From Fidelibacterota bacterium (GTDB lineage Bacteria; Fidelibacterota; UBA8477; JABMPR01), in contig JABHBL010000043.1 in the NCBI GenBank assembly GCA_018673925.1, positions 62,001 to 126,000 on the forward strand: a stretch of 64,000 nt of DNA, read 5' to 3'. Under the pieces are notes generated by a model. The model did no database searches, had not been told where the DNA came from, and worked only from the letters and a program-made list of their open reading frames with translations. Below, one piece after another: positions 35,916-44,342 of this stretch (positions are counted from its first letter, which is position 1; the number at the start of each line of letters is the position of its first letter). The translations under genes were made by a program, and so were the position numbers.

Positions 35916-36920
35916 TTACTCCACCAAAGGACAGGCTACAAAATGATCTTTGGCCTGCTCCTTAAACTCTGGTTTTGATTCCGCACAAGCAGGTTGGGCA
36001 ATAGGACAACGCGTCCTGAAGGCACAGCCGCTTGGTTTATTCAGAGGGGTTGGAACATCACCTTCCAGCACTATTCTTTTACGGTTTTTGCGACTGGGAT
36101 CAGGCAATGGAACCGCTGATAGCAGAGCTTTGCTATAAGGATGTCTGGGTTGATGATATACATCCTGAGCATTGCCATATTCAGCCATATCTCCCAGATA
36201 CATGACTGCAATTTTATCGGAAATATGCTCTACAACAGAGAGATCATGGGCAATAAACAGATAGGAAACATCAAACTCATCCTGAAGATCCATCATCAAG
36301 TTGATCACCTGGGCTTGAATCGAAACATCCAGAGCCGAGACCGGTTCATCACAGATAATCAGATCCGGATTTGTTGCCAGGGCTCTGGCAATGCCCACAC
36401 GCTGTCGTTGACCACCTGAAAACTCATGAGGATAGCGTCGGGCCTGTTCTGGTTGTAATCCAACTTTATCCAGCAGCCAGCCTACGCGCTCAGCTTGTTC
36501 CTTATTGGTCATATCAGTATGGAGCTGAAGGGGCTCGCTAATGATTTGTGCTACCGTCATACGCGGATTCAATGAGGCGTAAGGATCCTGAAAAATCATT
36601 TGAACTCTTGAGCGATATTTTCTCACTTCGCTGGAGCTTAAGCTGGCAAAATCAACAATCTCATCACCAAAGTGATATTCAATGCTGCCACCGATTTCAA
36701 CATCTGGTGCCACATGACGCAGAATGTTTATCATGGCTCTGCCAACCGTGGTTTTACCACAGCCTGATTCACCAACCATACCAACAATCTGTTTGCGATC
36801 AATTGAAAAATTTATGCCATCCACAGCCTTAACTGTAGCAACTCGCTTTGAAAAGACACCGCCATGTACTGGAAAGTGTACAGATAGGTTTTTTACGTCT
36901 ACCAGTGTGTTCTTACTCAT
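35916..36920 (-). CDS. Peptide ABC transporter ATP-binding protein, OppF/DppF type
   Basis: 334 residues. Walker A GESGCGKTT, Q-loop MIFQDPYASLNPRMTV, signature SGGQRQRVGIARAL, Walker B LIICDEPVSALD and switch His IAHDLSVV are all intact. The C-terminal oligopeptide-transport domain has CAFRTRCPIAQPAC...FVACP, a Cys set typical of OppD/DppD proteins. Its start overlaps the OppD-like gene by four bases. It pairs with that protein to energise peptide import and has no extra membrane segments. Confidence 0.93.
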   Translation of the reverse strand: MSKNTLVDVKNLSVHFPVHGGVFSKRVATVKAVDGINFSIDRKQIVGMVGESGCGKTTVGRAMINILRHVAPDVEIGGSIEYHFGDEIVDFASLSSSEVRKYRSRVQMIFQDPYASLNPRMTVAQIISEPLQLHTDMTNKEQAERVGWLLDKVGLQPEQARRYPHEFSGGQRQRVGIARALATNPDLIICDEPVSALDVSIQAQVINLMMDLQDEFDVSYLFIAHDLSVVEHISDKIAVMYLGDMAEYGNAQDVYHQPRHPYSKALLSAVPLPDPSRKNRKRIVLEGDVPTPLNKPSGCAFRTRCPIAQPACAESKPEFKEQAKDHFVACPLVE

Positions 36921-38395
36921 GCGGACACCTGCTCTTCCTGGGTCACAAAACAGCGTACAAAATGACCTGGAGTAATCTCCTGCAGTGGCGGTTCTTCTGT
37001 ATCACATTTATCCAATTTAACTGTACATCGAGTACAAAACTTACAACCCACGGGTAACTCAAGAATATTGGGAACCATTCCAGGAATTGTTTCAAGACGT
37101 TCCCTTTGGGAATTGATGTCTGGTCTGGGTATTGACCCCAATAATCCATGAGTATAGGGGTGCAGTGGTTTACTAAACAAGTCATTAACCTCAGCCACCT
37201 CCTGGATGACCCCGCCATACATCACAATAACTCTTTCGCAGGTCTCAGCAACAACAGCCAGATCATGAGTGATCAGAACCACTGCAGCTTCTGTATTGAA
37301 TTTTTTAAGGTCTAACATCAAATCCAGAATCTGAGCTTGAATGGTTACATCCAGGGCGGTGGTTGGTTCGTCAGCTATCAGCAATGAAGGGTTTTTTGCC
37401 AGCGCCATGGCGATCATGACACGTTGACGCATACCACCAGAAAATTGGTGGGGGTAGTCGTTGATTCGACGTTCTGCATCTGGGATACCAACAGTATCCA
37501 ACAGCTTCACTGCTGAATCGAAGAGTTCCTGATGTCGGGTTTTGAACTCATCACTGATAAGCTTATCTATTCCAATGATTAAATAGGCAATGCCAGTCGG
37601 CACGAGCCCTCCAATGATCAAACTTATAAGCATAGAGAGAGGATTGAAGCTCCATCCAGCAGCCAGTTGTGAAAAGAAGAGAACCACAACCGCAAAAACA
37701 CCAGATGTTTGGGCTCGACTTTTAATGGAATAGCTTTTTAGATTCGCCGCTCGACTCACAAACCAGGCTTTGAATGAATCCTTGAGCGGCGTTGGTTTGA
37801 TTGCTTCCATCATCTGCATGCCGATATTGAACACTGGATTCAATGATGTCATTGGTTCCTGGAAAATCATGGCAATTTCTGACCCGCGAATATCCCACAT
37901 TCGGCTGTAGATATTTTCTCTAAACTCAGCCATAGCAACATTCTGGGGTGAATTATAAAATAGGTGGACCATCACAGACAGAGCCACGATGAGCGATAGA
38001 ATACCCCAGGCAAAACCACTTATGGGTAAGAGGAAATGTATAAGCATCCATGCAATAAAGAAAACTCCCGCAACGGTGTTTCGTTTTTCTTCTGGAATCT
38101 TCTGGAAGTATTTATACTGGGGAACCTCTCTAACGCGAGCCAGGTCGTCCGCATCAAAAATCTTTTCACCTTTAAAAATAATCTCGCCGTCAGAAACTTC
38201 TCCTGGGGGATTCGGAATTAATTGAATTAAGGAGAGGACTGAGACCGATTTACCTGATCCTGATTCTCCCACAATACCTAATGTTTCGCCCTCGTAAATA
38301 TCAAAACTGACACCATCGACGGCTTTAGCCCATTCTCCACCAACCTTGAATCGAGTTTTAAGCCCTTTGACTTCTACCAGCTTTTCGCGACTCAT
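36917..38395 (-). CDS. Peptide ABC transporter ATP-binding protein, OppD type, with two inserted membrane hairpins
   Basis: 492 residues instead of ~330. The ATPase motifs are intact: Walker A GESGSGKS (43-50), Q-loop MIFQEPMTSLNP (176-187), signature SGGMRQRV (319-326), Walker B LLIADEP (338-344) and switch His377. Two insertions split the domain. The first (about 82-168) has hydrophobic segments near 109-127 and 129-147. The second (about 201-285) has segments near 232-248 and 251-278. Both hairpins begin with a GVF motif (AGVFFIAWML, SGVFAVVVLF), so one may be a copy of the other. The C-terminal Cys set (451, 454, 457, 464, 482) fits the OppD metal or Fe-S-like region. It overlaps oppC- and oppF-like neighbours by four bases each. 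Confidence 0.93.
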   Translation of the reverse strand: MSREKLVEVKGLKTRFKVGGEWAKAVDGVSFDIYEGETLGIVGESGSGKSVSVLSLIQLIPNPPGEVSDGEIIFKGEKIFDADDLARVREVPQYKYFQKIPEEKRNTVAGVFFIAWMLIHFLLPISGFAWGILSLIVALSVMVHLFYNSPQNVAMAEFRENIYSRMWDIRGSEIAMIFQEPMTSLNPVFNIGMQMMEAIKPTPLKDSFKAWFVSRAANLKSYSIKSRAQTSGVFAVVVLFFSQLAAGWSFNPLSMLISLIIGGLVPTGIAYLIIGIDKLISDEFKTRHQELFDSAVKLLDTVGIPDAERRINDYPHQFSGGMRQRVMIAMALAKNPSLLIADEPTTALDVTIQAQILDLMLDLKKFNTEAAVVLITHDLAVVAETCERVIVMYGGVIQEVAEVNDLFSKPLHPYTHGLLGSIPRPDINSQRERLETIPGMVPNILELPVGCKFCTRCTVKLDKCDTEEPPLQEITPGHFVRCFVTQEEQVSA

Positions 38396-39459
38396 CGTAA
38401 CCTCGAATATACTTTGGGGTCAAAGGCTTCACGTACAGCCTCCCCGATAAATACAACCATTATCAATGTGGAAAATAGAGCAGAGATCGGTGCAAAGACC
38501 ATCCAGGCTTTCGTGATATTCTGAAGACCAACGTCCAACATTTGTCCCCAACTGGGGGTTGGTGGCGGCATTCCAAAACCGAGATAATCAAGACTCACCA
38601 ATGCAGAGATTCCACCTACAACGGCAAAAGGGAAAAAGGTGATAATAGGCACCATGGCATTGGGTAAAATATGCTTGAACATCACTTTAAAGTTTGTTTG
38701 TCCCATGGACAGGGCTGCCGCAACATAATCCTTGGATTTTTCACGATAAAATTCTGCTCGCATGAGATAAGTCATGCCAATCCAGTTGACGATGGTGTAG
38801 ATGAAAATCAACAAGAAGAAGGATGGACGAATGATGGAACTGATAATAATGATCACAAACAACATGGGCAAACTGGACCAGATCTCAATGATTCTTTGAA
38901 AAAAGAGATCGAATTTTCCACCGAAATAGCCCATGCTTCCCCCAATGAGAACTCCAATGAAATAATTCAGGATGGTGAGAACCAGGGCAAATGAGATGGA
39001 AATATTGAAGGCATAGCATAACCTGGAAAACACATCCCTTCCTGTATTATCCGTACCAAGCCAATGTGTACTGGAGGGAGGATCATACATCTTATTACCG
39101 GTTACGGTAATATCCTCGTAGGGGCTATATGGATAGACCGGCATGATCATCCAGTTATCACTGTCTTCCGTTTCCCAGGTAGCCTGGAGTTGCCTATAAA
39201 TAGTTTCGCCAGGTACATCTTGTCCAAACTCTGAACCGGCATAGTATCCTGATACAACTGGAAAATACATCTCTCCTTCATAGCTGAGAATCAGAGCTCG
39301 ATTGTTTACCAGCAGAGGTAAAAACCAGGAAAGGATATATAGGATAACCAGGAGGACGAATGAATAGTATCCTCTTTTCAGGGTTTTGAATTTAAGCCAT
39401 CGCTTCTTTAGGATGGAAAGGGATATTTCTTGTTGTTCTGGCATTTTCTTACTTTCCAT
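38392..39459 (-). CDS. Peptide ABC transporter permease, OppC/YejE type
   Basis: 355 residues. After a first helix (YYSFVLLVILYILSWFLPLLV) comes a periplasmic stretch of ~90 residues beginning NNRALILSYEGEMYFPVVSGYY. This resembles the YejE extension and is longer than in classic OppC. GTDNTGRDVFSRL and the EAA loop (EFYREKSKDYVAAALSMGQTNFKVMFKHILPNAMVP) are typical. Starts at ATG 39459 two bases after the oppB-like stop; a second ATG lies five codons on. Confidence 0.92.
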   Translation of the reverse strand: MESKKMPEQQEISLSILKKRWLKFKTLKRGYYSFVLLVILYILSWFLPLLVNNRALILSYEGEMYFPVVSGYYAGSEFGQDVPGETIYRQLQATWETEDSDNWMIMPVYPYSPYEDITVTGNKMYDPPSSTHWLGTDNTGRDVFSRLCYAFNISISFALVLTILNYFIGVLIGGSMGYFGGKFDLFFQRIIEIWSSLPMLFVIIIISSIIRPSFFLLIFIYTIVNWIGMTYLMRAEFYREKSKDYVAAALSMGQTNFKVMFKHILPNAMVPIITFFPFAVVGGISALVSLDYLGFGMPPPTPSWGQMLDVGLQNITKAWMVFAPISALFSTLIMVVFIGEAVREAFDPKVYSRLR

Positions 39460-39461
39460 CT

Positions 39462-40739
39462 CTATTTGAATCTGATTCTAGGGTCAACGGTTGCCAGTGC
39501 TATATCCGACAGGATATTAGACACAAGTCGGATCACCACCACTATGACCAGGAAACCCAGGGTAATGGGATAATCTCGATCTAGAATGGCCTGGAAACCC
39601 ATTTTTCCAAAACCATCAATATTGAAAACTTTTTCGATGAGGTATGAACCTGCGATAACCACCCCAATGACACCACCGATACCAGAGGCAATTGGAATGA
39701 TTGAATTGCGAATGGCGTGAACCCAAATGACCCTTTTTTCCTGTAGACCTTTCGCAAAAGCAGTCCGGATGTAATCCTGTGAAATGTTTTCCAGTAGACT
39801 GTTTTTCATGAGGATTGTCAAGCCTGCGAAACTACTGATTGACCAGGCAATGATGGGCAGTATCATGTGCCAGACTTGATCCTTAATCTTTCCCCAGAGA
39901 GTCAAAGTTTCCCACACTTCTGTAGGTGAGCGAAAGCCTCCCAGGGGGAAAATATCCCAGAACGAGCCTCCACCTAACAAGACCAGTAATACCATCCCCA
40001 AGGCATACCCTGGAATGGAATATGCAGCAAATACAACTACGCTGGAAAGGAAATCAAAGGCGGATCCATGGTTGAGCGCTTTTCTGATTCCCAGTGGAAT
40101 ACAAACGAGATAAGACAGGAACAAGCCAGTGAGGCCAAAAAACATGGAAATTTTAAAGCGTGGAGCCATCACCTCTGTCACTGGCTGATCATATGTGTAG
40201 GAAGTGCCCAGATTACCCGTGAGAATGCCAGAGAACTCTGTTTGAAAGATAGTGGCAACAATCTTGTCATCTTCTGAGGCTTCCCGGTCTATAGCCCCTT
40301 TCCAAATATCACTAATCTTTCCATCCTTATCATAAACACCTATTTGCTCTCCTTCAAGACGTAGAGTCATATAGGTACCGCGGCCAACGTTTTTACTGAC
40401 TTCCTTTACATCAGCACTAAAATCCACCTCGCGGTGCTTGATCTCACGGGGCCAAACACCCAGCCAGATCAGATATCGCTGATAAACAGGCTTGTCAAAT
40501 CCATAAAAGCGTCTCAATTCTCGCATGGCAGATTCTGGTAATACGGAGCTCCCACCACTCATGATATCACCTACGCTTCCAACCGATTCTCCCTGCTGCA
40601 TCGCACCAGCCTGTAATTGTTGAATAGTCCTTTCTAAAGGTCCACCAGGCGCCATCTGAAGGATGACAAAAATGAGGATGGTAGATCCTAAAAAAGTAGG
40701 AATCATAAGTAAAATGCGGCGAATAAAATATGTAGTCAT
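39462..40739 (-). CDS. Peptide ABC transporter permease, OppB/YejB type, with long periplasmic region
   Basis: 425 residues, about 100 more than OppB. The first helix is LMIPTFLGSTILIFVILQMAPGG, then a ~150-residue periplasmic part. It contains the usual RRFYGFDKPVYQRYLIWLG followed by an extra beta-rich insert (about 95-160). GNLGTSYTYDQPVTEVMAPR precedes the core helices. The EAA loop is IRTAFAKGLQEKRVIWVHAIRNSIIPIASGIG. Second gene of the operon, after the binding protein. Confidence 0.92.
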   Translation of the reverse strand: MTTYFIRRILLMIPTFLGSTILIFVILQMAPGGPLERTIQQLQAGAMQQGESVGSVGDIMSGGSSVLPESAMRELRRFYGFDKPVYQRYLIWLGVWPREIKHREVDFSADVKEVSKNVGRGTYMTLRLEGEQIGVYDKDGKISDIWKGAIDREASEDDKIVATIFQTEFSGILTGNLGTSYTYDQPVTEVMAPRFKISMFFGLTGLFLSYLVCIPLGIRKALNHGSAFDFLSSVVVFAAYSIPGYALGMVLLVLLGGGSFWDIFPLGGFRSPTEVWETLTLWGKIKDQVWHMILPIIAWSISSFAGLTILMKNSLLENISQDYIRTAFAKGLQEKRVIWVHAIRNSIIPIASGIGGVIGVVIAGSYLIEKVFNIDGFGKMGFQAILDRDYPITLGFLVIVVVIRLVSNILSDIALATVDPRIRFK

Positions 40740-40768
40740 GGGGGGTTACCGTTTTTCAGGAATTGAGA

Positions 40769-40810
40769 AGGCAGTCTTCACATTTAATTTTTGATCTGTG
40801 AAGACTGCCT
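40769..40810 (-). terminator. Long-stem hairpin between binding-protein and permease genes
   Basis: AGGCAGTCTTCACA and its exact complement TGTGAAGACTGCCT give a 14-pair stem with a 14-base loop. It lies 15 bases past the binding-protein stop and 30 bases before the permease start. No strong T-run follows. Such hairpins commonly stabilise the binding-protein mRNA or partly terminate, so the binding protein is made in excess over the membrane subunits. Confidence 0.75.
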
Positions 40811-40824
40811 GTCTAGAAAAATAT

Positions 40825-42744
40825 CTAGTTAGAAGTTGCTTTTAAATAGTCAGGCCAGAACATGACATTGATCTCACCCTTGGGCAGATCGGTTCCGTTG
40901 GCCATGGCCTCTTCAAGTGCTTTTCCCTTATCCTCTTCAAACCACCAGTGTGTAAACACGGTTCTATAATCACCCGTATAACGACCAACCATATATTCTG
41001 GATAACCAAATTTATCCCAAAAAAGGACGCGTTGATAATTTCTGGCAATACCCCAGGCTGCTGGATGGATATCTGAATAAATACCATCGATTTCTCGAAT
41101 AATTTCTACTCGACGAGCTTGAGTAAAAGTGATATCATACTCTTCAAGCAGTTCATCAACACGGGCATCTTTAAATCCACCGATGTTATTATTGTTGTCC
41201 TGATCAGCCAAAGAGGAATGCAGAGATGTTTCTGGGTTAGGAAATACCAGCCCGCTCCAGTTTTGCATGAAGAGCGTGAAATTACGTTCCATGAGGTTTT
41301 TCCAGTTGGCATTGCCATCGATATACTTGATCTGCATATCAATGCCATATTCTTTCATCATCTGCTGGACTGGCGTAACCATATAGTCCAGGCCCTTCAT
41401 GATGGCGAGTTCGAAGCGTAAAATGCGTCCATCCTCATGTACCAACCAACCTTCTTGGTTCCGGGTTGTATATCCAGCTTCTTCTAAAAGTTTTACAGCT
41501 TTTTCGGGACTGTATACAACTTTTTCATTGTCTGGGTTTTCATAAACAGAACCAGAATACAGTGAGTTCATCATTGAGTATTCACTGTAGTACATTTCCT
41601 CGTTCATTTTCTCGCGATTGTATAAATAGGTAAATGCCATGCGAACACGTTTATCATCAAAAGGCCATTTTCGCATATTGAATGCATAACCTGAAGTCCC
41701 TGCGGGTTTTTCTGAATAAATCTTATGTTTCTGTACCCAACCCTTTTGAACAGATTCGAAATCAGTTTCTTCAACCCATTCACGGGCAGCTGCAACGGTG
41801 TAAAAGTCTGCTTCGCCCTTCTTAAATTTTTCAAAGATGAGTGGGTTGTTATCCTTAACAACGATAAACTTTATTTTGTCGAAGTTGGAGGTGAACTTAT
41901 TCGCAGGATCATCTTTACCCCAGTAGTCTGTCCGACGGGTCAGGGTAAAGGACTCTTGGTTGATGATGTCATCTTCATGGATTTCATAAGGTCCTGTACC
42001 GGGCATCATTTTAAACTGGTATTCTTTGAGATACTCAGAACCATCTACCTGATTCAGATAATATGAAGGAAGAATGGACATGCCGCCAAAATAGAGAAAA
42101 TTTCTCCAGCTCAGCTCTTTAGCCACCACAGAAACAAGATATTTTCCTTCAACAATTGGACGTTCAAATTTTCCAAATGTCAGCTGATCTGAGGGTGAGA
42201 GAATGGTTTCATCCATATGGAGATCCCAGGTGGCTACAACATCTTCTGCTATAACCTCGCGTCCATCTGACCAGCGTGCATCTGGATTGATGCGAAACCA
42301 GAATTTCATTTTGTCATCGGAGATTTTCCAGTGTGTCGCTAAAGCAGGTATAAACTCGAGAGTCAATGGGTGTGTTCCAATCAAGCTTTCGTAACAGAGA
42401 CCTGCAATTGTGCTGTTCTCTACATAATTGGCATTCTGACCTTCGGTGCGCATCGTGGCAGGAAAGCGAGTGGTGATATGACGAAGCAAACCACCTTTTT
42501 TAGCACGTGGATCACCAAAGAAGATTTGCTCTTGGGGTTTCATTTCATAAGTAGAGTAACCTAAATCATCTGCTAATTTTTCAAAACCATAACCACCTGC
42601 TTCTGCAGGAGTAGCCATATCTTTAACTATGGCACTAGTTTCGGCTCCTGTATTCTCAGCAGCTTGTTTGTCGCCACCTCCGCATGACCAAAACACGAGG
42701 GAAACAGCAAGAATTAACAGAACAAAAATCTGATTTCGTTTCAT
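40825..42744 (-). CDS. Peptide ABC transporter substrate-binding lipoprotein (SBP_bac_5, YejA-like)
   Basis: 639 residues with a lipobox ending at Cys21 (AVSLVFWSCGGG). It has the SBP_bac_5 hallmarks: FFGDPRAKKGGLLRHITTRFPATMRTEGQN, FWFRINPDARWSDGREVIAEDVVATW, NMRKWPFDDKRVRMAFTYLYNREKMNEEMY and EKAVKLLEEAGY. The FGDPRAKKGG start and size resemble YejA-type oligopeptide binders. First gene of the operon and probably the most expressed because of the hairpin that follows. Confidence 0.92.
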   Translation of the reverse strand: MKRNQIFVLLILAVSLVFWSCGGGDKQAAENTGAETSAIVKDMATPAEAGGYGFEKLADDLGYSTYEMKPQEQIFFGDPRAKKGGLLRHITTRFPATMRTEGQNANYVENSTIAGLCYESLIGTHPLTLEFIPALATHWKISDDKMKFWFRINPDARWSDGREVIAEDVVATWDLHMDETILSPSDQLTFGKFERPIVEGKYLVSVVAKELSWRNFLYFGGMSILPSYYLNQVDGSEYLKEYQFKMMPGTGPYEIHEDDIINQESFTLTRRTDYWGKDDPANKFTSNFDKIKFIVVKDNNPLIFEKFKKGEADFYTVAAAREWVEETDFESVQKGWVQKHKIYSEKPAGTSGYAFNMRKWPFDDKRVRMAFTYLYNREKMNEEMYYSEYSMMNSLYSGSVYENPDNEKVVYSPEKAVKLLEEAGYTTRNQEGWLVHEDGRILRFELAIMKGLDYMVTPVQQMMKEYGIDMQIKYIDGNANWKNLMERNFTLFMQNWSGLVFPNPETSLHSSLADQDNNNNIGGFKDARVDELLEEYDITFTQARRVEIIREIDGIYSDIHPAAWGIARNYQRVLFWDKFGYPEYMVGRYTGDYRTVFTHWWFEEDKGKALEEAMANGTDLPKGEINVMFWPDYLKATSN

Positions 42745-42823
42745 GTGAACACCTTCATTTATGTTTAATTATTACTAGATGTTTATAGCTACTCATTTGA
42801 GCATTCAACATACATTTTTTATG

Positions 42824-42927
42824 CCGTTTTGGCTACCTTTTGATAGTTAGTTTCCTTGCGTTTTAATAACAAAGTCAGAGTTTCAAAAGCACTTTGTGAC
42901 TAACGGTAGTCAAGGCTAGCCAAACGG
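42824..42927. repeat. 104-base imperfect long hairpin
   Basis: The outer arms CCGTTTTGGCTA (42824-42835) and TAGCCAAACGG (42917-42927) pair with one bulge. The middle arms TTGATAGTTAGT (42840-42851) and ACTAACGGTAGTCAA (42899-42913) pair with a small gap. The inner arms ACAAAGT (42869-42875) and ACTTTGT (42891-42897) are perfect. Together the segment folds into one long hairpin between the membrane-protein gene and the binding-protein gene. It may be a terminator, a leader RNA element or a miniature inverted-repeat element. Confidence 0.6.
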
Positions 42928-42930
42928 TGA

Positions 42931-43446
42931 TTACCTTCGATTAATAGATCGTACAATCACCAGACCCACAACGCCGGTAAAAATAGATATCAAAAACCTA
43001 AGTGAAAGGGTGATGTGGGTTTCTGGAATAATTTGATAGTTCTGAAAATTGAAATTGTGGAGGGTGCCTGGATCTTGACTTTCAACTTTTTCCAGGAAGA
43101 GAAGAAAATCGTCCACACTTCGATATCGAATGCATATTTCAGCATCTGGAGCAAGGGTTAACCTGACAAAAGGGTCATGATAGGAAGCTCGCCAGAGATT
43201 GGCAGGCCATAGAGGTTTATCAGAACTGCATACTGCATAAAAACCTGGGTTGTCGAGCCCAACTTGCATGTTTTTTAAGAAAAGTGCTAGCCCCTGATTT
43301 TTCAGGGTGAGCTTTTTGATCAACACCTGTTTGTCTGTCTCTGAGAGAGTTCCAGGTACTTTGTTATGCCATACAGTAAGAATTGTAAATACAGACAAAA
43401 GCGACAGGGCTCCCAATATAGTGCGGGCACTACGCCTAATTTTCAT
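42931..43446 (-). CDS. Membrane protein of unknown function
   Basis: 171 residues with one hydrophobic segment near 9-25 and another near 145-166, so a periplasmic central domain of ~115 residues is likely. The central part has two Cys (AVCSSDKPLW, DAEICIRYRSVDD) that could form a disulfide. It starts 12 bases after the bacteriohemerythrin gene and is probably cotranscribed. No family recognised. Confidence 0.6.
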   Translation of the reverse strand: MKIRRSARTILGALSLLSVFTILTVWHNKVPGTLSETDKQVLIKKLTLKNQGLALFLKNMQVGLDNPGFYAVCSSDKPLWPANLWRASYHDPFVRLTLAPDAEICIRYRSVDDFLLFLEKVESQDPGTLHNFNFQNYQIIPETHITLSLRFLISIFTGVVGLVIVRSINRR

Positions 43447-43458
43447 AGATGAATCTCT

Positions 43459-43857
43459 TTAAAGACCGTTTTCTTTGAAACAACTCACGTACTCCTGATC
43501 AGCACCCAGGATATGTTCAATCAACCAGGCCTTGAGAAATTCTATGACGTTGGGGATGTCAAAGGTGCCATTGACCTCAAATTGGTAAACAAGCTTTTCG
43601 ACCTGAGTGATTAAGTCAGCATGTTCTGTGATGTGATCATCTGTCTTGTCATAGTCGAATTGTCTGAAGTAGAGCTCCTCCTGAGCAAAATGATCCTTTG
43701 TGTAAAACACAATTCCGTTGAGAACTTTAACTACAGTCTCTCTATTATCCGATTTACCAAGAGCCAGTTCCAGCTCGTTGATAAAATCGATAAGCTTTTG
43801 ATGTTGATCATCTATTTCCTGTATGCCAACACTATAGCTGGAATCCCAACTCAACAT
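43459..43857 (-). CDS. Bacteriohemerythrin
   Basis: 132-residue single-domain di-iron O2-binding protein. All seven ligands are present: His19, His56, Glu60, His75, His79, His115 and Asp120 (IDDQHQKL, HFAQEELYF, HITEHADLI, WLIEHILGADQEY). It stores or delivers oxygen, perhaps to an oxidase or sensor. No fused signalling domain. A high-affinity cbb3 oxidase is encoded about 6 kb away, which fits a microaerobic lifestyle (inference). Confidence 0.93.
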   Translation of the reverse strand: MLSWDSSYSVGIQEIDDQHQKLIDFINELELALGKSDNRETVVKVLNGIVFYTKDHFAQEELYFRQFDYDKTDDHITEHADLITQVEKLVYQFEVNGTFDIPNVIEFLKAWLIEHILGADQEYVSCFKENGL

Positions 43858-43928
43858 TGGTTTACCTCCAATTATGGTTCTGGTGAGTCATCAATACATA
43901 AGGTAATTGAGCGCTCAATTTGAAACCA

Positions 43929-44342
43929 TTATTTGTTTTTGAAGACATGCTGTCGGGAATGCATGACCAGACCAAGCCAGTAAAATACCAGGGCACCAAT
44001 ATTCCAGCTATAATCAGAGCTACTAATGGAAGGGTCCAAAAGATTGAAATCCGTGATGCTGGTGTTTACGACCAAAGCGATGACTGCAACCAAGCCAATG
44101 ACCAAAATGAGTTTAATAAAGTCTGGTTCCATTTTTCTGGCAGTCAGAAAAAAGAGACCTGCCCACCCGAAAGTTAGGAATGAAATGATCCGATCCTGAT
44201 ATGGATAGGAGGGCACGTTGTAGTAAACGAAAAGACCAGGAATTTTACTTCCAAATGAGTGTGCTATTGCCACTCCCAGGAAATATACCGCACCGGAATA
44301 TAGAAGAAATTTCAGGATTTGATCCTGGCTCAATTTTTTCAC
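43929..44342 (-). CDS. Four-helix membrane protein of unknown function
   Basis: 137 residues with hydrophobic segments near 10-26, 50-66, 74-92 and 110-126. A short conserved-looking HSFGSKIPGLFVYYNVPSYPYQDRIIS loop follows helix 1. The start overlaps the upstream epimerase stop by four bases, so the two are translationally coupled. No family named. Confidence 0.6.
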   Translation of the reverse strand: MKKLSQDQILKFLLYSGAVYFLGVAIAHSFGSKIPGLFVYYNVPSYPYQDRIISFLTFGWAGLFFLTARKMEPDFIKLILVIGLVAVIALVVNTSITDFNLLDPSISSSDYSWNIGALVFYWLGLVMHSRQHVFKNK

